Source: CAZTAK01 sp964611585 (lineage in GTDB: Bacteria > Pseudomonadota > Alphaproteobacteria > SHVP01). From it: a stretch of DNA of 64,000 nt. Of this stretch, positions 1 through 7,729 are shown piece after piece. The first letter of the stretch is position 1. Every line of letters starts with the position of its first letter. Made by a program: the position numbers and the translations under genes. The notes below the pieces were generated by a model that had not been told where the DNA came from, did not search any database, and worked only from the letters and a program-made list of their open reading frames with translations. The stretch lies in the NCBI GenBank assembly GCA_964611585.1, contig CAZTAK010000004.1, positions 1-64,000 of the forward strand, read 5' to 3'.

Positions 1-232
1 CGAGTAATCGCTCGAACTTCAGGAACGGCTTGTCGTAGAAGGCGACGAAATCAACGTCGTTGAGGCTGCAATCCCCTTCTTCCAGGCAATATCCGACGGC
101 GTTCGCCGGAAAGCTTGCGTCGTGCTTCTTGCGGGTAAACCGCTCCTCCTGTGCCGCAGCCACGACGCGGCCGTCTTCGACCAGCGCTGCGGCGCTGTCG
201 TGATAGAAGGCGGAAATGCCGAGAATGCGCAA
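1..232 (-). CDS. NodU/CmcH-family carbamoyltransferase, N-terminal part (truncated by window edge)
   Basis: Translation from a TTG at 232 gives about 77 residues beginning LRILGISAFYHDSAAALVED, followed by EERFTRKKHD, the conserved N-terminal signature of the NodU/CmcH O-carbamoyltransferase family. These enzymes use carbamoyl phosphate to carbamoylate a sugar or secondary metabolite. TTG is the only start available, because an in-frame TGA (the stop of the upstream small gene) lies nine bases before it. Translation is therefore probably coupled to the upstream gene. With the SxtJ-like and DUF5989-like genes upstream, a role in modifying a surface polysaccharide is likely (inference). The C-terminal YrdC-like and catalytic parts lie outside the window. 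Confidence 0.9.
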   Translation of the reverse strand, partial: MRILGISAFYHDSAAALVEDGRVVAAAQEERFTRKKHDASFPANAVGYCLEEGDCSLNDVDFVAFYDKPFLKFERLL

Positions 233-241
233 TTCGGTTCG

Positions 242-391
242 TCAGAAGATGGTGTAAATAAAGGGGGCGACGGCAGAGCCCTGCGCCAAAATCAGGAGCC
301 CGCCAAAAATCAGCAACACCAGAATGATGGGCAGCATCCAGAATTTTTTCCTGGCCCGCATGAACGACCAAAGTTCGATCAGAAAAGACAC
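242..391 (-). CDS. DUF5989-like (SxtK-like) small membrane protein, 49 aa
   Basis: A 49-residue reading frame starts at GTG 391 and ends at TGA 242. It has a charged N-terminal ELWSFMRARKKFW segment, one hydrophobic helix (about residues 19-36) and the ending GSAVAPFIYTIF. The charged ARKKFW followed by LPI and the terminal QGSAVAPF are typical of the DUF5989 small proteins that sit beside carbamoyltransferases. It lies ten bases after the SxtJ-like gene and ten bases before the carbamoyltransferase start, so the three form one transcription unit. Function is unknown; a membrane tether or subunit for the carbamoyltransferase is a guess. Too short for most gene finders. Confidence 0.8.
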   Translation of the reverse strand: MSFLIELWSFMRARKKFWMLPIILVLLIFGGLLILAQGSAVAPFIYTIF

Positions 392-401
392 CGGACCCGC
401 C

Positions 402-884
402 TCAATACTGGTTCTTCATGCTGTCGGCGCTGGGGCCGGGCGGGTTGCGTTCCACCCAATAGGACCCGGCGGCGCGGTCGAAGCGGCGGCGCATTGGATT
501 CCGGCCCAGTACGCGCATCACTAGGCCCGCCGGTGTGATGACGCCGTAGAACATCGCCGCCATGACGACCGGATTGGTCACCTTGTTCAGCATCAGCCCG
601 AACCGTGTCCATACCACGTTGAAGGGTGCGAGCCATGCGGGCCGCGCCAGCGCAATCAGAGCCAGGCCGATGGCCGGGATCCCGAACCAGGCGTTGGGCA
701 CAGCCCCGTTGGTCAGCGGCCACAACGCGACGATGGCGAGAACGGTGGCGATCACCAGCCCGAAAACCCGGTTGGACGAGCCCTCGATCTGTTCTTCGCG
801 GCGGAAATCCTCGTGGGTGCTGATGGCGCTTCCCTCCGGTGTTGCAGCCGCGCGCACCGTCACAAATCCGGCCGCGCTGGTCAA
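402..884 (-). CDS. SxtJ-like small membrane protein
   Basis: A protein of at most 160 residues with two to three hydrophobic segments (VFGLVIATVLAIVALWPL, then AWFGIPAIGLALIAL, then PVVMAAMFYGVITPAGLVM) and a C-terminal GRNPMRRRFD...SYWVER stretch, matching the SxtJ family found next to carbamoyltransferases. The true N-terminus is uncertain. The family-like start (STHEDFRREEQIEGSS) begins right after an ATC codon at 824-822 that has a strong GGAGGGA ribosome site seven bases upstream, while the first canonical start is 20 codons further out at 884. The next genes follow within ten bases. Probably membrane-associated partner of the carbamoyltransferase; biochemical role unknown. Confidence 0.8.
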   Translation of the reverse strand: MTSAAGFVTVRAAATPEGSAISTHEDFRREEQIEGSSNRVFGLVIATVLAIVALWPLTNGAVPNAWFGIPAIGLALIALARPAWLAPFNVVWTRFGLMLNKVTNPVVMAAMFYGVITPAGLVMRVLGRNPMRRRFDRAAGSYWVERNPPGPSADSMKNQY

Positions 885-1006
885 GCGCGGGCGCGTTGGG
901 CATCTCTGGCGTCAATGCGGCGCCGGGGTTTCCAGACCGGCGCGCATTTGAGACAATACCTTGTGTTCCGCAACAATGGGCGACGCCGTGGGCGCGCCGG
1001 GCCGCC

Positions 1007-2029
1007 ATGATATTCGGCTATGTGCTGGTAGCGATTTTCAGCCTCGCGATCTGCTTCGGGGCGGGGCGTCTTGGGCGAGCCATGGGCGTGGTCGACTTTC
1101 CCGACGGGGAACGCAAGATTCATGCCCGCGCGACGCCTCTGGTGGGCGGGTTTGCGATCCTGGTCCCGTTCATGGCGATGGCGGTCCTGCTCGGCATCGT
1201 GACCGCCTATACGCCGCTCTATCTGGCTATTGCGGCCTCGGTCCTGACGTTCCTGTTGCTCGGATATTTCGACGACCGAACGCACCTGCCGGCTGCGGCG
1301 CGCCTTCTGGTGTCGGCGGCCGCCATGGTCGCGGTCCTGGCCGTCGTGCCGGGCTTCGAGGTGGTTTTCCTGAGATTCACCTTCATGGAGACGCCCATCC
1401 TTCTCGATGGGTACGGCGGGCTGACGGCCACGGTCTTCACCGTGCTTTGCCTCGTCGGTTTTCAGAACGCCGTCAATATGGCCGACGGAAAGAACGGCTT
1501 GGTGATGGGAATGGCGCTGGTCTGGGTGCTGGCGTTGATGGTGTACGCACCGGCCCACATGATGCCGCTGTTGATTGTATTTGCCATCGCTTTGGTGGTG
1601 ACGCTGGCCTTCAATTTGCGCGGACGGTTGTTCCTGGGCGATTCCGGCACTTACGCCCTGAGCGTCGCCGTCGGCCTGACCGCCATCTACATTCACAGCG
1701 TCTCGTTCGTCACGTTTTCGAGCGACGCCGTGGCGGTTCTGTTCCTGATTCCGGTTCTCGATGTGTTGCGGCTGATGGTGTCGAGGGTGCTCAAGGGGCA
1801 ATCACCGCTGCAGTCGGCCCGCGACCACTTGCATCACATCCTGCTGGTACTGATGCCGCTGCCTTCGGCCCTTGCGGTATACCTCACACTTGTGACGGCG
1901 CCGATCGTGCTGACGATACTTCTGCCGGACCTGACGCTGCTGTGGGGGGTGGGGGCAACTGTGTTTTACGCGGTGATCGTCGCCGCCAAATATCGGCTCG
2001 GCGCGCGCGTGGAAATGGCGCGCCAATAA
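1007..2029 (+). CDS. WecA/MraY-family undecaprenyl-phosphate glycosyl-1-phosphate transferase
   Basis: This 340-residue polytopic membrane enzyme moves a sugar-1-phosphate (typically HexNAc-1-P from a UDP-sugar) onto undecaprenyl phosphate, the first step of O-antigen, ECA or EPS repeat synthesis. Family landmarks are all visible: DD at residues 89-90 in GYFDD, N154 to D160 in NAVNMADGKNGL, FLGDSG at 209-214, and the HLHHILL histidine motif at 274-280. About ten hydrophobic helices are apparent. I placed the start at ATG 1007 because MIFGYVLVA begins the first helix directly; a longer in-frame extension to 839 has no family-like sequence. No strong ribosome site is visible. It is divergent from the SxtJ-like operon. 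Polymer identity cannot be told. Confidence 0.9.
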   Translation: MIFGYVLVAIFSLAICFGAGRLGRAMGVVDFPDGERKIHARATPLVGGFAILVPFMAMAVLLGIVTAYTPLYLAIAASVLTFLLLGYFDDRTHLPAAARLLVSAAAMVAVLAVVPGFEVVFLRFTFMETPILLDGYGGLTATVFTVLCLVGFQNAVNMADGKNGLVMGMALVWVLALMVYAPAHMMPLLIVFAIALVVTLAFNLRGRLFLGDSGTYALSVAVGLTAIYIHSVSFVTFSSDAVAVLFLIPVLDVLRLMVSRVLKGQSPLQSARDHLHHILLVLMPLPSALAVYLTLVTAPIVLTILLPDLTLLWGVGATVFYAVIVAAKYRLGARVEMARQ

Positions 2030-2056
2030 CCGCGGTCGCCGGTTCGCGAGCCGCCG

Positions 2057-2560
2057 CTACAGCGCCCGCGCGAGGTCGTCGGCCGCGACTCGCACCCGCA
2101 CCTCGCGCCCGAGAAGATTCATCAGGATGAAAACGCGCTGGTCATCGGATGTACAGGTGATCAGTCCGGTCTGGTCGCACAGCGATCCGGCGGTGACCCG
2201 AACCGTCTCGCCAGTTTTGAAGTCGGCGTTGCGCCCCAGCCGGACATAGCCGTCCTCCGCCTCGCGGGCGCGGATTTCAGCTACGATACCGGCGTCCACC
2301 GTCGAGGGCGCGGCGCCCATGCGGACCAGATCGACCACCCCTGCGGCGGAGCGGACCGCGCGCGGAGACTGGCTCTCGAAGTCAGCCTGGACGAACAGAT
2401 AGCGCGGGAACAGCGGCCGCCCGACCAGTTCGGTCTTGCGGGCGTGGCGGCGCTGTTTGCGGTAGCGCGGCAGGTAGACCTCGAAACCACGCTCCCACAA
2501 GCTGGTGCGGGCCCACAGCTCTCGTTGCGGCTGGGTGTAGGCGCAATACCACTGCATCAT
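2057..2560 (-). CDS. NusG/RfaH-type transcription antiterminator
   Basis: A 167-residue protein opening MMQWYCAYTQPQRE, the NGN-domain start of NusG/RfaH paralogues (beta strand followed by an aromatic and a PQ/PR element). NGN spans about residues 1-105 with PLFPRYLFVQ as a core strand, and a KOW-like C-terminal domain follows (FKTGETVRV, then LITCTSDDQRVFILMNLLGREV). Specialised paralogues of this kind are recruited to long polysaccharide operons to suppress termination; this is family knowledge, not shown here. Its ATG overlaps the TGA of the upstream regulator (ATGA at 2557-2560), so the two are translationally coupled. It is convergent with the sugar-phosphate transferase gene. Confidence 0.9.
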   Translation of the reverse strand: MMQWYCAYTQPQRELWARTSLWERGFEVYLPRYRKQRRHARKTELVGRPLFPRYLFVQADFESQSPRAVRSAAGVVDLVRMGAAPSTVDAGIVAEIRAREAEDGYVRLGRNADFKTGETVRVTAGSLCDQTGLITCTSDDQRVFILMNLLGREVRVRVAADDLARAL

Positions 2561-3201
2561 GACGTTTCGTCCTGAGGAAGCGTCGGCGATACTCTCAGCA
2601 GCGGTGGCGCCAGGACCCGCTCGGACGCGATTTCCGCCCGCATCGTCTCGAAGCGCCGTTGCGGCGCGCCCAGGTCCGTGACGATCACCGCATCGACGGC
2701 CCCGAGTGCCGCCAGCGCCGGCACCACCGGATACTGCAGGAAGGTGTCGTCGGGACTGCTTTCGTCGATCAGCCCGGCAATGTCGATTTCGTGGTGCAGG
2801 GCGCACAGGATCGCGATCTCGGCGAGATCGCCGCACCCTCCCAATGCCAGCCGGGTCCAGCCACGTTCCGCACACTCGCCCAGCAGCACATCCATTTCGT
2901 TCCGGGCCTGGCGGTAGAACTGTAGCGAATTGTGCAGGTACCGGGCCGTCAACCGGCTTTTTTCGACAAAGCCGTGCGGCGTGAGGTAATACGCATACCG
3001 GTTCGCCGGCACCTGGCGCGCCTTGATCCAACCCTTGCGGATGCACCGTTTGAGATAGGCATTGGTGAGCCCCAACGCGATTCCGAGTTCGCTTGCGATC
3101 GAGCGTTGCGAGCGCTGGCCGTCGCTGTGCACGGCATCGAGAAGGCCGAGCGTAATCGCGCTTTCGTCGGATTCGTCTTTGGTCGCGGCGTTGTCGGGCA
3201 C
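2557..3201 (-). CDS. Winged-helix (MarR-like) regulator with C-terminal Rossmann-like sensor domain
   Basis: The N-terminal third is a winged helix-turn-helix (RSQRSIASELGIALGLTNAY, then IRKGWIKARQ and YAYYLTPHGF), the type found in EPS-locus MarR-like regulators. The remaining ~110 residues look like a Rossmann/CoA-binding-like domain (LALGGCGDLAEIAILCALHH, then IDIAGLIDE, VDAVIVTDLG), perhaps sensing a nucleotide-sugar. I chose GTG 3201 because it has GGAGGGG five bases upstream. An in-frame ATG at 3300 would add 33 low-complexity residues and run through the presumed transcription start. The gene is coupled to the NusG-like gene. Autoregulation is likely given the double operator in its promoter. 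Confidence 0.8.
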   Translation of the reverse strand: MPDNAATKDESDESAITLGLLDAVHSDGQRSQRSIASELGIALGLTNAYLKRCIRKGWIKARQVPANRYAYYLTPHGFVEKSRLTARYLHNSLQFYRQARNEMDVLLGECAERGWTRLALGGCGDLAEIAILCALHHEIDIAGLIDESSPDDTFLQYPVVPALAALGAVDAVIVTDLGAPQRRFETMRAEIASERVLAPPLLRVSPTLPQDETS

Positions 3202-3294
3202 CGGGCCCCTCCGCTTTTTTTCAGTCGGGGCGCCACATCGCGGGGTGGCGCCGGTGTGCAAGCCGCCGGGTCGCCGCAGCGCCCCCGGCCACAT

Positions 3295-3309
3295 GTTCAC
3301 GGCGTGAAC
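3295..3309. promoter_or_regulatory. Operator O2, perfect palindrome downstream of -10
   Basis: GTTCACGGCGTGAAC is a perfect inverted repeat with 6-base arms, centre-to-centre 23 bp (about two helical turns) from O1. It sits at the start-site side of the -10, a repressor-like location. The winged-helix regulator encoded just downstream is the obvious candidate ligand, but that is inference. The rest of 3202-3488 shows no gene. Confidence 0.6.
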
Positions 3310-3337
3310 GATAAAGCGTTCATGGTATGAACGTCAA
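3308..3337 (-). promoter_or_regulatory. Sigma70-like promoter for the regulator/antiterminator operon
   Basis: Read on the minus strand, TTGACG (3337-3332) and TATCGT (3313-3308) are separated by 18 bp, a plausible -35/-10 pair about 105 bp upstream of the GTG start at 3201. One palindrome fills the spacer and a second abuts the -10. The arrangement is visible in sequence; promoter activity is inferred. Confidence 0.5.
3318..3332. promoter_or_regulatory. Operator O1, perfect palindrome in promoter spacer
   Basis: GTTCATGGTATGAAC is a perfect inverted repeat with 6-base arms and a 3-base centre. It occupies most of the spacer between the presumed -35 and -10 of the leftward promoter. It shares the consensus GTTCAYGGYRTGAACG with the second site 23 bp away. 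Confidence 0.6.
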
Positions 3338-3488
3338 GGGCATAATTAAGCGTCCTCAAGGGGTTGGAGCAAATTGATCAACCTTTGGGGCGGCCGCGCC
3401 GAGGATCGGGATCGTTGACAAGAATCAGGCGTGCCGCTAGGTAGATTCAGGAATCCGGGGCCGCAGAGGCGGTTGTCTGCATTCCCGG

Positions 3489-6071
3489 ATGAACACAGGG
3501 CGAGGTCGGTCGATGCCATTACGCGGGGCCTTTGGCGCCACCCGCCGCTACCTGTTCGGGTTCGTAGCGGCCGGGATCCTGGCTGCGGTAGGGGCCCTCG
3601 TCCTCCTCGACCATTATTTCAGCGAGCGGATCCAGATCGAGCGGATTCATATCGGCACGGCGCTCGCCGGCGAGCTGCGGACCGCCGTGGCTGAAGCCGG
3701 TTGGCTTGCGTCGGCGCGACCGGAAGGGCGCGCCGCAGCCGATGCCGCCTTTAGAAAGACGCGGACCCGGCTCGAGGCCCGGTACCGCACCCTGATAGAC
3801 GAGGCGGGACCGGCCGCGGGCACCTTGTCCGATGAGGGCCTGGCGTTGTTTTTTCAACCGCCGTTTGCGCTCGACTCCGGTATGAGGGGCGTCCTCGCCC
3901 AATTCGACTCGTTTGCCGCCGCCGCGCCCGATGCCCGGGTCCCGTTGCTGGATTCTTTGGCCGCCGCCGCGGCGGGCCAGGCCGATACGCTGACACGCCT
4001 GGTCGCGCTCAGCACCGAAGAACACGAGGCCGGCACGCGCCGGCTCCTGTGGTATTCAGCGGTGCTGTTCGCCGCCATTGCCGCGCTGATCCTGTTCGGG
4101 GTGTTTGGCATCGTACGGCCCGCGCTCCGCACGTCGCGGCGGATTCGCAATCGCATTTCCTCGGCCCAGGTGCAGGCCGAAAGGGGGCGCGCCCGGTTCA
4201 CTCAGGCGCTGGACGGATTCGACGACGGGGTCGCGATCTTCGATGCCGGCGGCCGCCTGATCTATGCTAACGACTCCTTCCGCGGCGCCTATGAAACCGA
4301 CGACGACCCGTTGCTGCCCGGCACCGCTTTTGATGAATTCGTCCGCACCTTGGCGCGGCGCGGTGCGCTTCGTGGAATCGACGACACCGATGCCTGGGTC
4401 GCGCGCCAACTCGAGCGCCGCGGCGAGGCTTCGGGCCGGACCACCTGGACCTTGGCCGACGGGCGCCTTCTCGAAGTCGCCCATCACCGAACCGCGGGCG
4501 GCGAAACCGTATTCGTTCAGGCCGACGTCACCGAGCACGGCCGCCGCGACGCGGCCCGCACGGCGACCGAAATTCGTGCCCGGGCGATGCTCGATTCGGT
4601 GTTCGACGGCGTTCTCACCGTCACCCCCGACGGCATGATCGAATCCGCAAACCGCCGCGCGGAGCTTATATTCGGCCGCGCGGGTGTCGAGCTGGAGGGT
4701 CAGAATCTCTCGGCGCTCATTGCCGACAGCGAATTCAAATCGATGCTCGAAGCGGTTCGGGGCGGCGGCGAGGGCGAGGTGCGCGAGGTCGCCGGGCGGC
4801 GCGGCGACGGGCGTCTGTTCCCGCTCGAGGTCGCGCTGTCGCCGCTTGAGGACACGTGGTCGCTCGACGACCGTCGGCGTGCCCGGCGCACCAGCTACAT
4901 CGCAACCTTGCGTGACATCAGCCGTCAGAAGGAACTGGCGGCACAGTTGCAGCAGGCCCAGAAGATGGAGGCGATCGGCACGCTGGCGGGCGGCATCGCT
5001 CACGATTTTAACAACATTCTCTCAATCATTCTCGGCTACGGCAGCCTGTTGCAGGAGCAGTCCGGCGAGGGGGAATCCGGCGAAAACGTCGCCATGGTGA
5101 TGCAGGCGGCGGCCCGCGCGCGCGACCTGGTCGAACAGATCCTGACCTTCAGCCGCCGCAGCGAGCCCGAACTCGCGCCCCTCGATCCGCGCCCCGTGGT
5201 CAAGGAAGTGCTCAAGCTGATGCGTGCCTCGCTACCGGCCACCATCGACATCCGCCGCGACATTGCCGCCGGGCCCGACCTGGTCATGGCCGACCCCTCG
5301 CAGTTGCACCAGGTGATGATGAACCTCTGTACCAATTCCGCGCAGGCGATGAGCGATGCCGGCGGCGTCTTGTCGGTGGCGCTGCGCAAAGGCGACGGCG
5401 AAGGCCGACCGCCCGAACTAGCGGGAAACGAGTACCTCCGGATCTCGGTGTCCGATACCGGTCACGGCATGGACGAGGCGACCACGGCGCGCATTTTCGA
5501 GCCCTTCTTCACCACCAAGGAGCGCGGCCAGGGCACCGGCCTCGGCCTTGCCGTGGTGCACGGCATCATCTCCGAATCGGGCGGCGCCATCGAGGTGTCG
5601 AGCGTGCCCGGTAAGGGGACGACGTTCGATGTGTTCCTGCCCCTTACCGCCGAGGTGCCGGCCGCCGTGCCCTCGCCCGAACAAGCCGTGCCGCGCGGGC
5701 GTGGGCGCATATTGTTTGTCGACGACGAAATTCCGATCGTCCGCATGGGCCAGAAGATTCTCGGGCGCCTGGGCTACACCGTTGTCGGTGCGACCGAGGG
5801 CGCCGAGGCGCTCGATGCGTTCCGCAGCGAACCGGGCGCTTTCGATCTGCTGGTGACCGATCAGACCATGCCCGGCATGACTGGCGACAATCTGATTGCC
5901 GAGGTGCGGCGCATCCGCCACGATATTCCGGTCATCCTCTGTACCGGCTACTCGAACAAAGTGGACGAGGCGCGCGCCCGCGAGATGGGCGTCGACGTAT
6001 TCCTTAACAAGCCGCTCGAAAGCGCAACGCTAGGCTGGTCGGTGGCGCGCGCGCTCGGGACGGCGAGCTAG
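3489..6071 (+). CDS. Hybrid sensor histidine kinase/response regulator with PAS domains
   Basis: An 860-residue orphan hybrid kinase. Order: N-terminal helix (about 15-38), a periplasmic region of ~150 residues, a second helix (about 190-215), PAS 1 (DDGVAIFDAGGRLIYANDSF), PAS 2 (FDGVLTVTPDGMIESANRRA), HisKA with the phospho-acceptor H505 in GGIAHDFNNI, HATPase_c (N-box MMNLCTNSAQAM, then DTGHGMD and GTGLGLAVVHG), and a C-terminal receiver with phospho-acceptor D791 in LVTDQTMPGM. The HDFNN H-box is typical of NtrB-like PAS hybrids. ATG 3513 has a better ribosome site (GCGAGG) than 3489 and may be the real start. No output regulator is adjacent, so the signal and target are unknown. Confidence 0.93.
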   Translation: MNTGRGRSMPLRGAFGATRRYLFGFVAAGILAAVGALVLLDHYFSERIQIERIHIGTALAGELRTAVAEAGWLASARPEGRAAADAAFRKTRTRLEARYRTLIDEAGPAAGTLSDEGLALFFQPPFALDSGMRGVLAQFDSFAAAAPDARVPLLDSLAAAAAGQADTLTRLVALSTEEHEAGTRRLLWYSAVLFAAIAALILFGVFGIVRPALRTSRRIRNRISSAQVQAERGRARFTQALDGFDDGVAIFDAGGRLIYANDSFRGAYETDDDPLLPGTAFDEFVRTLARRGALRGIDDTDAWVARQLERRGEASGRTTWTLADGRLLEVAHHRTAGGETVFVQADVTEHGRRDAARTATEIRARAMLDSVFDGVLTVTPDGMIESANRRAELIFGRAGVELEGQNLSALIADSEFKSMLEAVRGGGEGEVREVAGRRGDGRLFPLEVALSPLEDTWSLDDRRRARRTSYIATLRDISRQKELAAQLQQAQKMEAIGTLAGGIAHDFNNILSIILGYGSLLQEQSGEGESGENVAMVMQAAARARDLVEQILTFSRRSEPELAPLDPRPVVKEVLKLMRASLPATIDIRRDIAAGPDLVMADPSQLHQVMMNLCTNSAQAMSDAGGVLSVALRKGDGEGRPPELAGNEYLRISVSDTGHGMDEATTARIFEPFFTTKERGQGTGLGLAVVHGIISESGGAIEVSSVPGKGTTFDVFLPLTAEVPAAVPSPEQAVPRGRGRILFVDDEIPIVRMGQKILGRLGYTVVGATEGAEALDAFRSEPGAFDLLVTDQTMPGMTGDNLIAEVRRIRHDIPVILCTGYSNKVDEARAREMGVDVFLNKPLESATLGWSVARALGTAS

Positions 6072-6222
6072 GGCAGCGCGAAAGCGGATTCGGTTCCTTT
6101 GTGTGTCCGGGTGTCGCCCGGTTCCTATGAAGCCGCCTATTGAGCTTGACGAGTGCGGTTAATATGCTTCGAAGAAGCGGCCAGGCACTCAAAAAACGTC
6201 AGACAGATAATTGAGGTCCATG

Positions 6223-7515
6223 ATGGCGGATCAAGACAACAGAACATTTTCAAACGGAATGCGCACGAGATTCGACCCGCCAGTCCGAATCGAGATGCTG
6301 CCAGGCGACGAAGATATTGAGTTCTCGACGTTGGACGAGCTTCATGCTTGGGCTCAACGTGAACACGATACGTGGGATGTTTTGAACCGGCACAAGGGGT
6401 CGATGCCAGGTGATGGAGATGAGGCGATTTCTGTTCAGACGAAGTTCTTGGATCACCTTCTCGTATCTACGTCTCAAGGCTTGCAACTAGGGTTGAATCG
6501 AATTTCGGCAGAGGCGGCCGACAAGGGGTTCGAATGGCTCGTTGCTTTCAATAATTTTTCGAAAGGGTATTCACAAGGAGATGTTGTGTACTCGCGTGGT
6601 GTGGCGGGACAAAAGATATTAGCTGCACTTCAAACGAGTCCTGAATTTGGCATTGGTCTTTTGGCGAGCTATGTCCGCGTCCCGAAGGACATTATCCGTG
6701 CAGGGCGCTTGCCACAGACTGTCTCAAAAAAGTATGTCAGAGCAATTATCGACAATGAACTTTCGATTCGAGGTCTAGACTCCGCGGACACAATCAAACG
6801 GGCCGCCGAAGATATTAATCGGGGAAATCTTGAAAAGTACCTTTCGGATCGCACGAAGAACCTCGAACGCGAGGTTGACGAACTGAATGATCTAAGACTG
6901 GACCTCGACAAACTGAAAACGTCGTTACAGCGAACGATTGAAAGCAGTGAGAATCGGCTGCAGGAATTCTTCTCCAGCGCTGAACGTGCTCAAACCAAAG
7001 TAATGAGCCTTGAGGCGGAGCTGGAGCGACTACGGAACGCTTATTCAACGCGAGTTCAAAGCAACGCAGCAGTTGAGTTTTGGGAAGATAAGGGGCAGGC
7101 CCATACTTCCCAGGCGGCAGAATCAAGATCATATCTACAATTGTTCGTTGGTGTATCTTGCGCTGTCATTGCTGTCATTGTGGCATTACTGGCTGATTTT
7201 GGGCCGAATGTTTTGGACGCCAAACTTTGGTCGTTAACTCTTGTTGCTGGAAGCAGTGCCGTTCTCGTGTGGGTCGGAAGGGTCTTGGTGCGTCTTTTCT
7301 TGACGCAAATTAGTTTGGGCGAGGATGCGGCCGAGCGCGCAACCATGACCAAGACGTTTATTGCGATGGTCCGAGATGGAGGGGTAACGCCTGAGCAGGC
7401 AGGACTCGTCTTGCACGCGATGTTTCGGCCATTCGGAAGCACTGATGACGCCGGGTTGTCACCCCTGCTGCCGCAGGAGGCAATCATCAGGTCATTTATG
7501 GGTAAGTCCGATTAG
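6223..7515 (+). CDS. DUF6161-like coiled-coil membrane protein (accessory, lower GC)
   Basis: A 430-residue protein I recognise only tentatively as DUF6161-like. The N-terminal half is soluble and mixed. Residues about 205-290 form a heptad-rich coiled coil (LEREVDELNDLRLDLDKLKT onwards). Two transmembrane helices follow (LQLFVGVSCAVIAVIVALLA and LWSLTLVAGSSAVLVWVGRV) with a short cytoplasmic tail containing ERATMTKTFIAMVRDGG. Two ATGs compete; 6223 has TTGAGG at the better distance. Base composition is visibly more AT-rich than the neighbours, and the gene sits just upstream of a tRNA gene, so acquisition by transfer is likely. Similar architectures occur in defence islands and membrane sensors; I assign no function. 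Confidence 0.75.
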   Translation: MADQDNRTFSNGMRTRFDPPVRIEMLPGDEDIEFSTLDELHAWAQREHDTWDVLNRHKGSMPGDGDEAISVQTKFLDHLLVSTSQGLQLGLNRISAEAADKGFEWLVAFNNFSKGYSQGDVVYSRGVAGQKILAALQTSPEFGIGLLASYVRVPKDIIRAGRLPQTVSKKYVRAIIDNELSIRGLDSADTIKRAAEDINRGNLEKYLSDRTKNLEREVDELNDLRLDLDKLKTSLQRTIESSENRLQEFFSSAERAQTKVMSLEAELERLRNAYSTRVQSNAAVEFWEDKGQAHTSQAAESRSYLQLFVGVSCAVIAVIVALLADFGPNVLDAKLWSLTLVAGSSAVLVWVGRVLVRLFLTQISLGEDAAERATMTKTFIAMVRDGGVTPEQAGLVLHAMFRPFGSTDDAGLSPLLPQEAIIRSFMGKSD

Positions 7516-7537
7516 GCCCAGAATCCTCCATTTCCTT

Positions 7538-7564
7538 CCGGGTCCGGGCCTTGCCCGGACCCGG
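7538..7564. terminator. Strong GC hairpin after the DUF6161-like gene
   Basis: Perfect 12-bp arms (ccgggtccgggc at 7538-7549, complement at 7553-7564) with a 3-base loop, starting 23 bp after the upstream stop codon and followed by GTTT. The stem is very stable but the T-run is short, so termination efficiency is uncertain. It separates the accessory gene from tRNA-Gln. Confidence 0.55.
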
Positions 7565-7597
7565 GTTTGAACCTAAGTTGCGCCCAGTTCGCGCGAT

Positions 7598-7672
7598 TGG
7601 GGCGTGGCCAAGTGGTAAGGCAGCGGCTTTTGGTGCCGCCATGCGCAGGTTCGAATCCTGCCGCCCCAGCCA
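7598..7672 (+). tRNA. tRNA-Gln (UUG)
   Basis: Full cloverleaf: acceptor TGGGGCG pairs with CGCCCCA; the D-arm contains GGCCAAGTGGTAAGGC; the anticodon arm CGGC-TTTTGGT-GCCG reads TTG (Gln); the T-arm CAGGTTCGAATCCTG is canonical. The discriminator G and CCA end are encoded. The adjacent lower-GC gene and repeats are consistent with an integration-prone tRNA locus, though no integrase or attachment repeat is visible. Confidence 0.97.
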
Positions 7673-7729
7673 GCCTCCCCAGCCTATCGCTGGTGCGCCC
7701 CTTTGGCGTCGATCGGACCGCGTCGATCG

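Noticed and set aside
1..884. A saxitoxin-type biosynthetic cluster
   Set aside because: Only the carbamoylation trio is shared; no polyketide or amidinotransferase genes are seen, and the neighbours are polysaccharide genes.
7598..7672. Integrated element using tRNA-Gln as attachment site
   Set aside because: No integrase and no repeat of the tRNA 3' end is visible in the available sequence; the nearby gap could hide one, so this stays unproven.
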